The translations under genes were made by a program, and so were the position numbers. The notes under the pieces are model-generated. The model saw only the letters and a program-made list of their open reading frames with translations. It had not been told where the DNA came from and made no database searches. From Malania oleifera (taxonomy: Eukaryota > Streptophyta > Magnoliopsida > Santalales > Ximeniaceae): DNA of 64,000 bases. The stretch spans positions 10,616,062-10,680,061 of the forward strand of contig NC_080418.1 in assembly GCF_029873635.1 (NCBI RefSeq). The letters run 5' to 3'. Of the stretch, positions 24,270 through 35,934 are shown piece by piece; within the stretch, counting starts at the first letter, position 1, and each line of letters starts with the position of its first letter.

Positions 24270-25992
24270 ATCTCTCGATGATCGGGATTGTTGCGGCAGC
24301 TTCTGTTTTGCAGGAGAAATCAATTTCTTGGATCTTCTTTAATTAATTAACTTAATATTGTTTTGTTTGTTGATCATGTACGTATTTTGGGAGTTCTTAC
24401 AAGAATCATGCATGCATGCATGCACCCAATTAGCCAGCTTTAGCATTGAGCTACGTGTTTTGTTTGGACGCTTGGGTCTAACAAGTTTATGCCTGAGTCC
24501 AGTCCATTCAAAAGAGTTGGGAAAGAGATCGACACAGAGAAGATGATTTTGTAACACGATTTCATGAAATAAGCTTCATTACTACGTAATAAATACATAA
24601 TGAAACTTACATCTCTCTCTCTCTCTCTCTCTCTCGGACGCCCCTGGCCGCTTGATACTTTGTTGGCAGATTAATTTCACACGTGAATTGACAACTACAT
24701 ATATACGAACCATGGGTAAATTTAAAGGAGCTATAGGCTTATAATTATTATATTATAATGCCATATAAAATCATATTGAAATTTATCCAATTCAAGTTCT
24801 GAAATTCATGCTTCCATCCAAATTCAAATTTAAAGTCTAATATATATATATATGGACGGGAAATAAAGAGAGCAAAAGTTAGGTTCTGTGCTGGAAAAGA
24901 GGTAAGTTCAATAAATTTAGTATTGAAATATATTAATGTTTGAGAATTTGAATTTTAGATTTTAATTTTAAATTTGGTATGGACAAAATGTAATACAAAA
25001 CTATAATTAATTTTACTTAAATCCATGCAACTCCAAATTCACATCCATGCTCCCAAAGACTATCTAATAAGATTACTCCCGGAAAAACTTTCAAGTTCCA
25101 ATAAGTCATATATATATTCACTAAAGATGATTGTAATTGTTTTTTTTTTTTCTTTTTGATGGATAATATAATTTAAGATAACAAATATATAGGGTGGAAA
25201 CATATTTTTATCATAGAAAATATTAGGCAAACCGATATACATTGAAATAAACTTGATTTTACCATGTTTTTGTATTTTAACTAAATCAGGAAGTTATAAT
25301 TATTTTTTACACACATAATGAATGCAATTTGAGAGTTTTGGTAGTGAATTTGTTTCATTTTAGCATGGCACTCAAAATCTGAGGTGAATTGAAGAAATTT
25401 CTAGAAAATTGGGAGTCAAGTTTATGATTTTTTATGATTATGTAGACAACCCATTTTGTCTAGGCTTATATAGCCAATTTGGGTTTTTTCTTAGTCCATT
25501 TTTTTAAAAAAAATTCATACATAATTGGGTAAATTTATTAATTCAATAAAATGAGAATATACATAAAAAAAAAAGAAAGAAAAATTGAATACAAGGAAAA
25601 TGAAAAAAAAAAAAAAAACACGAAATGAGAAAATTTAGTGGGCCAACATCTTCATCTTTAAACCTGCAAGCACAAAAGGAAAAAGGAAAATTAGACATGT
25701 GGGAAACCGCAATTAGCATGTGGATGAAATTAGAGTTTAATGCAGAATAAATTGAGCAATTCAACTTAAATTTGATTGTTCAGTTAAATTCTAATTATTC
25801 TAATCAGAATTGATTGAATTGATCCTCAGACCTATAAACAGTGTGCTTTAGAAGGGTAGAGGGGACAGATGGGGGAAAAAGAGGAATTGCTTATTGGAAA
25901 AATTGAGAAAGATTTGTGAGAAGAAAAGCTGAGAGTTTGAGAGATTGAGGTTCGGAGAAGAGAAGTTGGTGCTTCCAAGTAGAGGAATCCAC
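24270..25992. other. Laccase 3' flank and AT-rich intergenic DNA
   Basis: No gene recognised. Contains a CT microsatellite (24611-24635), two copies of the AT-rich dispersed repeat (24753-24825 and 24961-25060), and A-rich runs (25565-25620). Confidence 0.7.
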
Positions 25993-26479
25993 TGTTGGCC
26001 TAACAAGCCTTATGAATCATATTTTAATGATAACAAATCAAGGAAATTTAACACGTTTTGGTTAAAGAGATGATGTTTCAGGAATCAAGCATTAGAGTTC
26101 AAAATCAAGAGATCATAAGTGATATTGAAAGCCTATATTCCAGACAAGTGATCAAAAGAAAGGTCAAAAGATCAAAGAAAGACAAATCTTATGAAAGCTT
26201 AAAAAATATTGAAGCTCATGGTCAAGATGGACTCAAAGGAAGACATACATGAAGAGTTCACACTTAGAATGTTTAAGTTTTAAGAAAGTCTTATGTAAGT
26301 ACTTCATTTAAAATCAATTCGGATGTTTTGAAACTCTTTAGGAATGATTATAGACTTAGAGACCCATTTTTACAACCTTGGAAAATATATTTTCCTAATT
26401 TCAAGTCAAAGTTTCCAAGACTAAAAGCTAAAAAGAGTTTTTAGAAACAAAATCTTAAAAACAATGAAAAGTGTACTCT

Positions 26480-26712
26480 CAGGCGACTGACTGAGTTTTA
26501 TCAAGTGAATATTAGTTTATATGTTTTTAAGATATGCAAACAGAACTATGACAGGCGCCTCATAGATCCATATTAGGTGACTGACAGGCTTCTGAGGTTG
26601 AGTCAGGCGACTGACTGAACACTCTCAGGCACCTGATAGAGAATTGACTTTTGAAATATGCTGATTTTTAAAGTAACAGGCGACTGACAAATTTTTGTCA
26701 AGCGACTAACCT
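26480..26712 (+). repeat. Cluster of CAGGCGACTGA motifs in U3
   Basis: About seven imperfect copies of CAGGCGACTGAC or CAGGCGCCTGA-like palindromes occur (26480, 26551, 26574, 26606, 26625, 26676, 26699 regions). They lie just upstream of the LTR's TATA box at 26839. Confidence 0.7.
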
Positions 26713-27220
26713 TCATAATTTTTAAAATTAAAACAGCGTGGGAAACTTCCAAAAATGTTTGCTTGAACTCCAAACTTTGTATAAACTTGGAAAATACTCC
26801 AAGTAAACTTTAACAACACAAACTTACTTTGAGAACTCTATAAATACATGAAAATCAAAAGGATTTTTACAACAACTACTTACAATCAAGCATTCAAAGT
26901 CTCTAATTCTCATACTCTTCAAAAGCTCGCTTGCTCACACATCCTTACTGAAGTAATACTGATTTTCTGCTGATACAACCACTCGGTTCTTGTGGTCTTG
27001 CTGAATTTCCTTCTATCAAAAGTAGAACCTGGTGATAAATTTCTTGAGCTTCAAATTCATTATTTATTGATATTTAATTTGAAGTATATTAATGCTCTAA
27101 CTTGTACTAATCAACTCTATTGTGAGAGTGTCTTTGTACACAATAATTTGTTCTTGTTTTTGTTATTTTTTTTTTTTACGATTCAAGTTGTTGAATCGTT
27201 GTACTGAGCATAGGGTATCA

Positions 27221-27961
27221 TGTAATGCCCCAACTTGAGTCTGTCAGGGAGCACTACGTCTCTCCTCCTCCACCTGGACCAGACAATAGGAGGCGGGTCT
27301 TATCAGATTAATGATTGGCTACACAGACCAACATGTGTCCTTTTCAGTGTATTTTTTCCTTACTCACACACTTATTGAGAAAACTTCCTAAAAAGTCACC
27401 CATTCTAAGATTACTCCAAGCCAAGCACGTTTAACTGTGAAGTTCTTATAGGAAGACTTCTGAAAAGAAAAGTGCACCTTTTTGATATGGGTAGTAACAT
27501 CTAATCCTTTTAAGACTTTCTTCCACGGGGTATACATTCTCCCCCACTTACAGAGCGCAACGTCCTCGTTGTGACCAACATTTCCAAATCCAGGTGATAT
27601 GAATCTCATCACACTTTCGACTGGGTAATGGCTCTGAAACCATTTGTAATCCCCAACCTAAGTCTACCAAAGAGCATTGCGTCTCTCCTCCTCCACCTAG
27701 ACAAGACAACAGGGGCGCAAGCCTTATCGGACTTATGACTGTCCCCACAGACCAACACGTGTCCTTTTCAGTGTGTTTTGTTTTCACTCACACACTTCCT
27801 TAGAAAAATTCCTAGAAGGTCACCCATCCTAGGATTACCCCAAGCTAAGCACGCTTAACCATGGAGTTCTTATGGGAGGACTCCTGAAAAGAAAGGTGTG
27901 CCTTATTGATATGGGTAGTAACATCTAATCCTTTTAAGTCTTTCTTCCATAGGGTATCACA
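27221..27961 (-). mobile_element. Complete TRIM retrotransposon
   Basis: 741 bp. Two LTRs (27221-27536, 316 bp; 27645-27961, 317 bp) surround a 108-bp interior with no coding capacity. On the minus strand the interior starts with a primer-binding site TGGTTTCAGAGCC (27630-27642) and ends with a polypurine tract AAGTGGGGGAGAA (27537-27549). This fixes the orientation. Flanks are TATCA and TATCG, a 5-bp duplication with one change. It is a terminal-repeat retrotransposon in miniature and needs proteins from another element. It is inserted in the copia LTR at 25993-28562. Confidence 0.9.
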
Positions 27962-28665
27962 TATCGCTTGAAGAGAAGGACTTTATCGTATTTGAAGGAG
28001 TGTAAATGGTTTGCTTTGCCCGGTTAAAGGAGTGGTATAGTGAAATCCTTGGGTGGTGTACCTAAGGTGAGGACATAGGTGGGTATAGCCAAACCTGGTA
28101 AAAGTCTAGGTGTCACTCTCTTCCCTATTTTCTTTAAATTTCAGCACATATATACTGTGTAGATGTTTATTTAAATTGCTGGAAATAACTTTGTAATTGG
28201 GAATTGCGGAAACCTTAAAAGGGGAGTACATTGATTGAATCTTACAGAAACCTTCTAAGGGAGTACATTTATTAAACAAGTCATTCATTACCTACAACTC
28301 AACATCAAAAGATTGAATCTTGGAAAGTTGTTGAAATAGTTATAGCAATTCATATTGTGAAGCATTATCTTGATTGATTGAATCGTTCTATTGGTTTTTG
28401 GTTTAAGTTGTGTCTTGGCTGAATTCGAGTTTGAAAATCAAACCATACATGTGTGTTTTCTAAATTCAAAAATTAGTTGAGAAAGAATTTATAAAAAAGA
28501 GTTTAAAAGAAAATTTTAAATCCCAATTCACCCCTCTCTTAGGAGTACACCTTAAATTTTCAAATGGTATCTGTAGAGGCCCAAAGAAATTATAATAATT
28601 AAATAATAAGGGGAAGGAGAGAGGAAGATATGTTGTAATTTGGAAATTCAAACAGGGGTCTCATC

Positions 28666-28847
28666 GATGAGCACAACATGTTCGTCGACGAAGATGCTTG
28701 ATGGGATTATCGACAGGGACACATCGTCGACGAGAAGTTACTGATAGGTTATTTTCAGCTCTGAATTTCGTTGACGAGGAATAAGCATTCATCGACGAAC
28801 TCCCTTCGTGGCCTCGTCGACAAAGTAACATGACTCGTCGACGAGTG
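28666..28847 (+). repeat. Cluster of CGTCGACGA palindromes in U3
   Basis: About eight copies of TCGTCGACGA or one-base variants lie within 180 bp, ending 7 bp before the TATA box. The core is GTCGAC (palindromic). Confidence 0.85.
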
Positions 28848-28900
28848 CAAGTGTATAAATAGCCTAATCTCGTTTTTCTCTGTAGAAATCACTCAAATAA

Positions 28901-28933
<33 letters not shown>

Positions 28934-29604
28934 TATACGTCCCCCCCTCCTTTCTCTTTAAGATTTTGGGTCGATCTCTTTCTAGTTTGACGATCCGAGG
29001 CCGCCACGACACTCCTGAGAAGTTTCTCTCCAAGTCTACTAGAGTGGATTGTTGGTGGGACTAACTTGGACTCCATCCCAAATTCAAGGTAATTTTTTTT
29101 ATTTAGTATTTGACTTTCCTACAGTTGTAGAAAATGTAGTACTCGAAAAAATACTGAAGTTTTGTTCAGGGAGATGTTGTTTTCAGGGTGTCGAACGGTA
29201 AACCCTGCGGGTGTAGGACTAGTTATTGTAGGGACTTTTCAATAGTCAGGTAAGGAAGTAAACTTAAACAGTAATTTTTCATGAAAATCATTATTATTTA
29301 ATAGCAGCTTAATTTTTCAGAAAACATGTATTATATATGAGTATATTTGTGAAAATGTATATTTGGGAAAATACTGCTGTTACACAGGAATATATATTTT
29401 TAAGTATGAAATGTGAGGAAATGTGATTTTAGAACAGAATTCATGATTTTATTCAGTATTGTGTGGCATGAATATTATTTTACGCATATTATATTATGTT
29501 AAGCCAATTTTACAGAAAAACATGTTTCAAATATTTTCAGGAATAACATGATAATGCAGTAAACTATGATTTCAGAATATATGATAAACAGTACATTTAT
29601 TCAG

Positions 29605-29724
29605 ATCAATATGTATGATATGTTCAGTGCAAGGTCGTGATTGATAGCCAGCGCAAGGCTATAGTTATGCACGTTTTCGGTGCAAGGTAGCAGTTATGAT
29701 TGTATTCGGTGCAAGGTCATAATT
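29605..29724 (+). repeat. Stem-loop repeat block in gypsy LTR
   Basis: Repeats of GGTGCAAGG or GCGCAAGG are flanked by changing inverted arms: ATCAAT/ATTGAT (29605-29610, 29640-29645), ATAGCC/GGCTAT (29644-29649, 29657-29662) and AGTTATGA/TCATAATT (29692-29699, 29717-29724, one wobble). It lies downstream of the TATA box, so it would be in the element's RNA. Confidence 0.6.
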
Positions 29725-29822
29725 ATTTATGTTATTACAAAATTCATAAATGCTATCAATCTATTTATGTTAAAACAGTATATTATCATGTACTATATGT
29801 TATTAGAACCCGAATGATAGTT

Positions 29823-31890
29823 TGTTGACCTCATTGGTCACACCCAGTTTTGATTATGACAAATACTCTTGGTACTGATGGTTGTACTGAGAATTGCATG
29901 CAGGTTCACCTTGTGCGCACTTTAGGACTGAAAGACATATCATGATGGCGTGCGGTGTTCGTGCCGAAGAATGAAGATCTATGTGCTGTATTTTGTATTC
30001 ATTTGATTATTTCTTCATTCTGGGATGTAGTTTATTATGAACTGTGCACGTGTATGACTTGTAATAATTTTCATCATGCATGGTAGGTAGGTATGCTCAA
30101 AACGACCATAGTTGGACTTTAGGTACCTACACAGATCTTAGGAGTCATCCTTCGGTCGACCGACACCGGATTTTTTCGATAGGATAGAAAGTCCTTAGAT
30201 CTCTAAACAAATGCACTAATAAGTCCCTATTATCATCTTCATATAAGGGGAATTAAAATTAGCTAAAAATGGACTTACATTGAAAAGGTTGAGAGGGTTC
30301 GGGCGACCGAACCCAGGCCGTGCTAAACGGCTCGGGCGACCAAACTAGTCAACTTGTTGAATCTGTGTTCGGGCACCCGACCTATTTTTGAACGTATCGT
30401 CCTTGGGCACCCGAAGGCTTTTCAGAGCACTTTTCAATTGCTCGGGCGACCGAACGTTTACATTTAAAAGAGGCTCGGGCGACCGAACTGCCTAGTTCGG
30501 TTAACCGAACCATGTGTTGTGCACCCGAACTATCGAACAAAATGCTACTGACTTTGGTTCGGCTGACCAATTCATCCTTCGGGCACCTGAACCTCTAAAA
30601 GCTGATTTTTTGACTGTGTTTGTTCGAGCACCCGAAACTCAGGCCGGGCACCCGAACCTTACGGGTTAAAATAATTTTTACTGATTTTTTAAATGGGGTA
30701 AACTGGGTTAATTTTCTTAGTGATCTTTTAAACAATTTTAATTATACCCACTATGTCCCCAACGGTCAAAAAATCCTCCTTGCCTATATATACCAATTCA
30801 TTTGTCTTAATTAGCACGGGATTAGAAAACTTGATTAGGGCAAAAATTCTCTCAAACTCTCAAAACCCTAAAAACCCTATATTAGCCAAATACTTCTTGA
30901 AAACACTCACATACTCCATATTCTCTTTCTCTAAGCATTGTGAGTATCTTTATAAGGCTATTGTGCTTAAATTTCTCTAGCTTATACTTTGTCTTGGTAT
31001 ATTGATTGATTGATTTTATTTGAGAGTATAGCCTAAAAGTACTTCCACCGATTTCATTTGATAAATCTAGTGTGGAAAGACTTAGAAGGTTTTTGGTTCT
31101 TGCATTATTGTTTCAAGTTACCTAAACCTAGATTTTGTGTGTAAAAATCCTTTTATAAAAAAGTAGTCTTTCAAACAACTTCATTGTGCTTTATACATTG
31201 AAATAACCTATTGAGTTTGTTTGATTTATCTTGCTTAGCATATTTGAAACCCTGATATGATATTGTGATACTCAAATATTGTGTTTCAAATCTTGCTTAG
31301 ATATACACTTTATATCTAGACTGAGAATATATACATGATTGAGTGTTTAGCACACATTAGAGCACTGAGCATTTTACATATCATTCGTGCTTGCATTATT
31401 GACTGAGCTATATTGGTGCACACATCTGCTTGTATTGAAGCACATTTTCGTATACAAACATTTTTATATACATTGGTTGTATTCCAGGCACGTGCCTGAA
31501 GAGGGAGATTAGCCCTGCGGAATAGTCCCGGATTGACTTAAATCCAGTTAGGAAATCTAGGTGCGTCATCTTGTTAAGGTGTGTCGGTTGAGGTTAGCCC
31601 CTTGAATTGACCTGATTGTATTAGGTGCCTCTCCACCCGTTGAAGTGAGCATTATAGTGGTAATCCTTATGCTGGTGTGGCCAAAGCAGGGACGTAGGCA
31701 CAGTTAGCTGAACCCCGATAACATATCGTGCATGTTCTTTACATTTCCGCAATTTACATTTACTGTACGTGTATGTTTGCTTGATGATTGCATAGACTGA
31801 CCCTAGGCTAAATTACATTGTCAGTAGACCTAGACAACAAATTTTAAATACCCAATTCACCCCCCTCTTGGGGTTGCACCATAACTATCA
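29823..31890 (+). mobile_element. Solo LTR of a SIRE-like copia element
   Basis: 2068 bp, TGTTGACCTCATTGG to ACCATAACTATCA, flanked by a perfect 5-bp duplication TAGTT (29818-29822 and 31891-31895). No internal region, so it arose by LTR-LTR recombination. TATA-like box 30785-30792. It is inserted in the gypsy LTR. Ends match the group that includes 25993-28562 and 37132-39093. Confidence 0.92.
30297..30660 (+). repeat. Cluster of TCGGGCGACCGAA motifs in solo LTR
   Basis: At least eleven copies of GTTCGGGCGACCGAAC, GGGCACCCGA and variants, many near-palindromic, stand about 125 bp upstream of the TATA-like box at 30785. Confidence 0.85.
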
Positions 31891-32786
31891 TAGTTTAGAT
31901 CAATTATCAGGAGCACGGTACCGTAGCTATACAGTTTAGTTCAGTTCAGACTTGTGCTAACCACCTCTGCCAATAGAGGGGGTGGGAGATGGATAGTCGA
32001 TGTGGCTTTCAGTGTAGAGTTGTAGACGTCCACCTGGTAGTCCAGACTAGGGTGTGGCATGCCCATCATACTTATAGATATTTTTAACTTGGCACTGATC
32101 GGTCAGCCATTATCAGGTCCCGCCTTTGCGCTACACGTACAACCCGTCATGAGAGGTAATACATGACATAAATTATCTATTCATCCAGGATAAATTTCAG
32201 AATTACTAGTTATATCAAATGATTTTATGAACAGTGAAATACAATATGTTTTAGTAACACTATGAAATTTTATGTTTACTCAGTTATGATATTATCAGTG
32301 TTTTTAACCATGTGACATGTATCGTATATTTATTATAGCACACAAATATTCATGTTACCACACAACTGTATTTAGTTTATTCCCCTTACTGAGAGGTGTC
32401 TCACCCTAGCTTAAACCATTTCAGGGAACCCATAAAGATAGGTGGACCGAGCCCCGCGTCGTTGAGGCGGCTGTACTATCCCGCTAGGAGGGTGAGTCTT
32501 TTGAACTACGATCAGTAGGTTTGATGTAAGATCCTAGTTTTATCTTTTGGTGTTTCTGAGGATTGTATGTATACATTTACAGTACATGGTGAAAATGTAG
32601 GCAACTCTGGTATATTGTGTTATATGGTTAGGTGGATGAAATTTATGTTTACTGCCGCTTAGGTTTTCGCTGTGTATGACAAGTGTGTTCCCGTTACCCA
32701 CGGGTTCAAGTTGAATTTGTTATGTTTTAAGTTAATGATAATTAATATGGTTGATTATGTAGCAGATTAGGCAGATTGTTACAGTT

Positions 32787-32799
32787 TGGTATTAGAGCC
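32787..32799 (+). other. Primer-binding site of the gypsy element
   Basis: TGGTATTAGAGCC, one base from the tRNA-Met-type TGGTATCAGAGCC, starts three bases after the LTR end. Confidence 0.8.
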
Positions 32800-33099
32800 T
32801 AGGATGCTAGGTTCTATAGACTCTAAAATGCAGCAGTAACAATTCCTGAGTATGAGATAAGGGAATTTGAGGTTTGGTTTGTAGTCTAGATGCAGGTCTT
32901 CCGTGATGGTTTGGATGTCTTTCCTAAGGTGACGATTTCAGGAAATCTATGGTAAACTATTGTAGGGTTGGGTATCTAGGTTGCAGGACTGAACTTTGAA
33001 TCAAGATTAGGAGTGATGAATTAGTTAAGGATATAATATACTAGTTAGATGATATGTTATGGTAATAGAAACCTAAGTTAAGTTTATTGTCTTTTCAGG

Positions 33100-34060
33100 A
33101 TGGACCCTCGAGGTAGTAGCGCCTAAGCTAGTGGTACTGAGGGTGCTGGGCCCTCGGGCGCTGCGGGTGGTGATTTAGACACAGTACTGTGCAGTGTGGC
33201 TCAGCAAGTCATGATTGAAATTGCAAGGAACTCTAGAGAGCAGGGTGGTCCGTTTGCAGGCCACGATAGTTCGATCGAAAAGTTTATTAAGATGAATCCT
33301 TCAGCTTTCTTAGGAGGAACTGATCCTATAGTCGCTGAAAACTGGGTGCAAGAGATTGAAAAAGTATTTTCAGTGCTACATTGTACTGAGGAGCAGAGGG
33401 TGCTTTTCGCTACGAATAAACTGACGGGAGAGGCCGAAAGATGGTGGATGGCAGTAAGACTCCTGGAGTAGCAAAGGACAGTGCCTATAAAGATGACATG
33501 GGTGCGATTTAAGGAGATATTTTTCAATAGATATTTTTTAGTCTCGTCTAGGGAAGCCAAGATTTAAGAGTTCTTGAATCTGAAGTAAGGACAGCAGACA
33601 GTGCAGTAGTATGCGGTGAGGTTCATTGAGTTATCTCGCTTTGCCCCGTGCATTATTCCATATGAGAGGAAGAATATAAGACAATTTGAAAGAGGTTTGA
33701 GAAGAAAATTATATAAGCAGGTGTCGAAACTAAAATTGCAAGATTTTATCAAGATGGTAGACAGGGTAACTATGGCAAAAGCTGGAAAGCGGTTGAAGGA
33801 TGAGGAGCAAAGACAGAGAAAGAGATCCACGCCCTCTGGTTCCTAGCAGGGGTTCAATCGAGGTTTGTGGAAGAGAGGTGGCTGTTACAGGGATTAGAGG
33901 CAGGAGTCAGGGAATCATGGGTTTCAGGGTATGCAATCTTTTCCAGCTTGCTTGACTTGTGGGAAGAGACACCTGTGTGAGTGTTGTGCCGGGTGAGGTA
34001 TCAGCTACCGATGTGGGGAGTCAGGACATATGATGAGAGATTATTAGGCTCAGATTGGGG
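33100..34060 (+). pseudogene. Gypsy gag (broken)
   Basis: ATG at 33100; the frame stays the same throughout but is cut by about ten stops (first at 33124). Recognisable parts are [39 protein letters not shown] and RWW, the plant retrotransposon Gag core. Near the C terminus come a degenerate zinc-finger pair (CLTCGKRHLCEC, then YRCGESGHMMRDY, with a missing Cys in each). It is the counterpart of the gag at 55985-57355 on the opposite strand. The sequence stops being gag near 34060. Confidence 0.88.
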
Positions 34061-35429
34061 CCTTACTCAGCATGCCCTCAGGTGGAGAGTTTACTTCGCC
34101 CTAATCACACGTAATGACACAGTATAAAATACCTTTAATACTTTACTATGAATGACTTTCACATGAAAACTATAACTCACACCTATATAAATACTATAAA
34201 CTGTAAGCTGTTAATACTTTTGCAACTATAAGTTGTGTACTGTAAATACTTTGCAACTATACTTTGTGAATTGTAATCTCTAGAATACTCTGCTCTGTTA
34301 TACTCTGTTAAAAATGCTATGTTTTCATATATTCTACTCTATTATACTTTGGTTAAATCTAAAAATATGAATATAATAACTCACTCCCGAATGGATAAAT
34401 GACATGTTTCCCCCATGAAGGGTTGTGAGGCCCATAGGCTAGACTTTACCCTTGGCCAGCCTGCCACCAGGTTAAGTCAACTATACTCCATCTCTACTAG
34501 TACGACTGGCCTTCCCATGCTGGTCTAGACTCCAGGGGAACTCTACACTTCACTGGCCTAATTGACTATTTAGTACCAACACTCTTCTTGAGACGTGTGG
34601 TTGCACTCTACTCTTCATTACTGTAGCTGCAGTACCGAGCGATCTATGGTCCATCGGAGTTCTTAAATCATACATTAAAATTTAACAATAATTATACTCT
34701 ATACTTTACTTTCTTTTCCACAGTTCTAAAAATAGTATAATACCCACACCTTTCAATATATCAATATATCATACTAAAAACTCATAACTTTAATTAAACA
34801 ATAATATTCTTTCTCATGTTACACGATTTGAGTGTTTCTCATAATTATATAAACTATTGGAAAACCGGTCGTTCTATTTTCAATATCTGTTTTATCGATA
34901 ACATAGGTTTAATCGCGTCCACAGTTTTTCTAACTCAAAATATATATTTAATAGGAAAACAGAGATAATCAACCCTACTCACTTTAATTCTTTTATTAAA
35001 TATATATAATAAATCAAACCAATAATTTTAACCGGTCAAATCATTTAGAAAATCTATTATAATAATCTAGAAATCAAATACTTTAATTAAATCGATTAAA
35101 CTTTGAAATACAATTACTATAAAAATCCCTAGGCTCACAAACGCCCGTTTAATCAACTAAAAATAATAATATTAATAACCCAAAATCCAATTTCCATATG
35201 TCAAAATATTTAAAAAAACATGTATATAATTCTTGTAATCTCATATTACAATTTAATCAGTTAATTTATAAAAATTCTTGACATAATTTATTCCCCTTAC
35301 CTTATCTCAGGAGTGGTGCTTATGACGCTCCTACGACAATTTCACTCCGGTTAAAATCTTGGTGGTCGAATTTGGTAACCCAAGGGTATTTTCTATTTTT
35401 TGATTGGTGCATGTTTGACCGAGGAAATC

Positions 35430-35505
<76 letters not shown>

Positions 35506-35561
35506 CAGAGCTTCTGTTCTGGGAAGGTTTCAATCTTTCAATTTGAAAGATTAAATTGAAT

Positions 35562-35612
<51 letters not shown>

Positions 35613-35694
35613 ATCATATCATCTATTTAATTACTTTAATTTAATAATGTTTAATTAATTAATCGATTAATAATTTTTTTTCCAGGTTACTACA
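34061..35694 (-). mobile_element. Gypsy-type LTR fragment
   Basis: On the minus strand it starts TGTAGTAACCTGGAAAAAA at 35694, like other gypsy LTRs here. Its left part (34050-34110) matches in pattern the segment at 62040-62090 (TTACTCA..GCCC..GGTGGA.AGTTTACTT). No left terminus, primer-binding site or coding region found. It contains a GA microsatellite (35433-35500) and a TA microsatellite (35563-35610), which generate the spurious Arg-Glu and Ser-Leu open frames. Confidence 0.55.
35433..35500. repeat. (GA)n microsatellite
   Basis: Over 30 uninterrupted GA units, followed 60 bp later by a TA tract (35563-35610). Confidence 0.95.
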
Positions 35695-35934
35695 AATATT
35701 TTCATATCTTACCCAATTATCATGATGTATGTGCATTAAGTTTAGATTGGATATATATAACTTTGAATTATCATATTGGCTTAATTATCTTTTAAGAATC
35801 TTAGTATAATTATAATATTGTATTATGAATGCATGTACTAAGATTTTTTTATTTCAAGCCCTAATCACTTCTTAAGCCTTTTAGTCATCACAACCCTTAA
35901 AGCAAAACCTAAAAGCTAAGGAAGGATTGACTAA

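Larger units (their letters stand above)
25993..28562 (+). mobile_element. SIRE-like copia LTR, split by a TRIM
   Basis: Runs from TGTTGGCCTAACAAGCC to ACACCTTAAATTTTCA; removing the nested TRIM and its duplication leaves about 1.8 kb. The start (then TTTTAATGATAACAAATC) and the end (CCCAATTCACCCCTCTCTTA) are shared in pattern with the LTRs at 29823-31890 and 37132-39093, so all three belong to one copia group. TATA box at 26839-26846. It is followed by AATGGTATC, the start of a primer-binding site cut off by the gypsy LTR at 28572. It is therefore a 5' LTR whose element body was lost or displaced. Confidence 0.75.
28572..32783 (+). repeat. 5' LTR of the gypsy element (with nested solo LTR)
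   Basis: TGTAGAGGCCC to AGATTGTTACA; about 2.14 kb once the nested insertion and its duplication are removed. TATA box TATAAATA at 28854-28861. The downstream part has a stem-loop repeat block (29605-29724) and the phrase CTTACTGAGAGGTGTCTCAC, which is shared with the other gypsy LTRs in this window. Confidence 0.85.
28572..34060 (+). mobile_element. Gypsy chromovirus-like element, 5' part
   Basis: Contains the 5' LTR (28572-32783, including a nested 2068-bp solo LTR), a primer-binding site (32787-32799) and gag (33100-34060). It is related to the complete minus-strand element at 48203-59936: similar LTR start (TGTAGAGGCCCAAAGAA versus TGTAGTGACCCGAAGAA), same GTCGAC clusters, similar Gag. 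Protease to integrase and the 3' LTR are missing; sequence switches to an opposite-strand LTR after about 34060. It is inserted just after the primer-binding site of the copia LTR at 25993. Confidence 0.85.

Noticed and set aside
35372-35617. Arg-Glu and Ser-Leu/Ile-Tyr repeat proteins on both strands
   Set aside because: Produced by GA and TA microsatellites in an LTR fragment.
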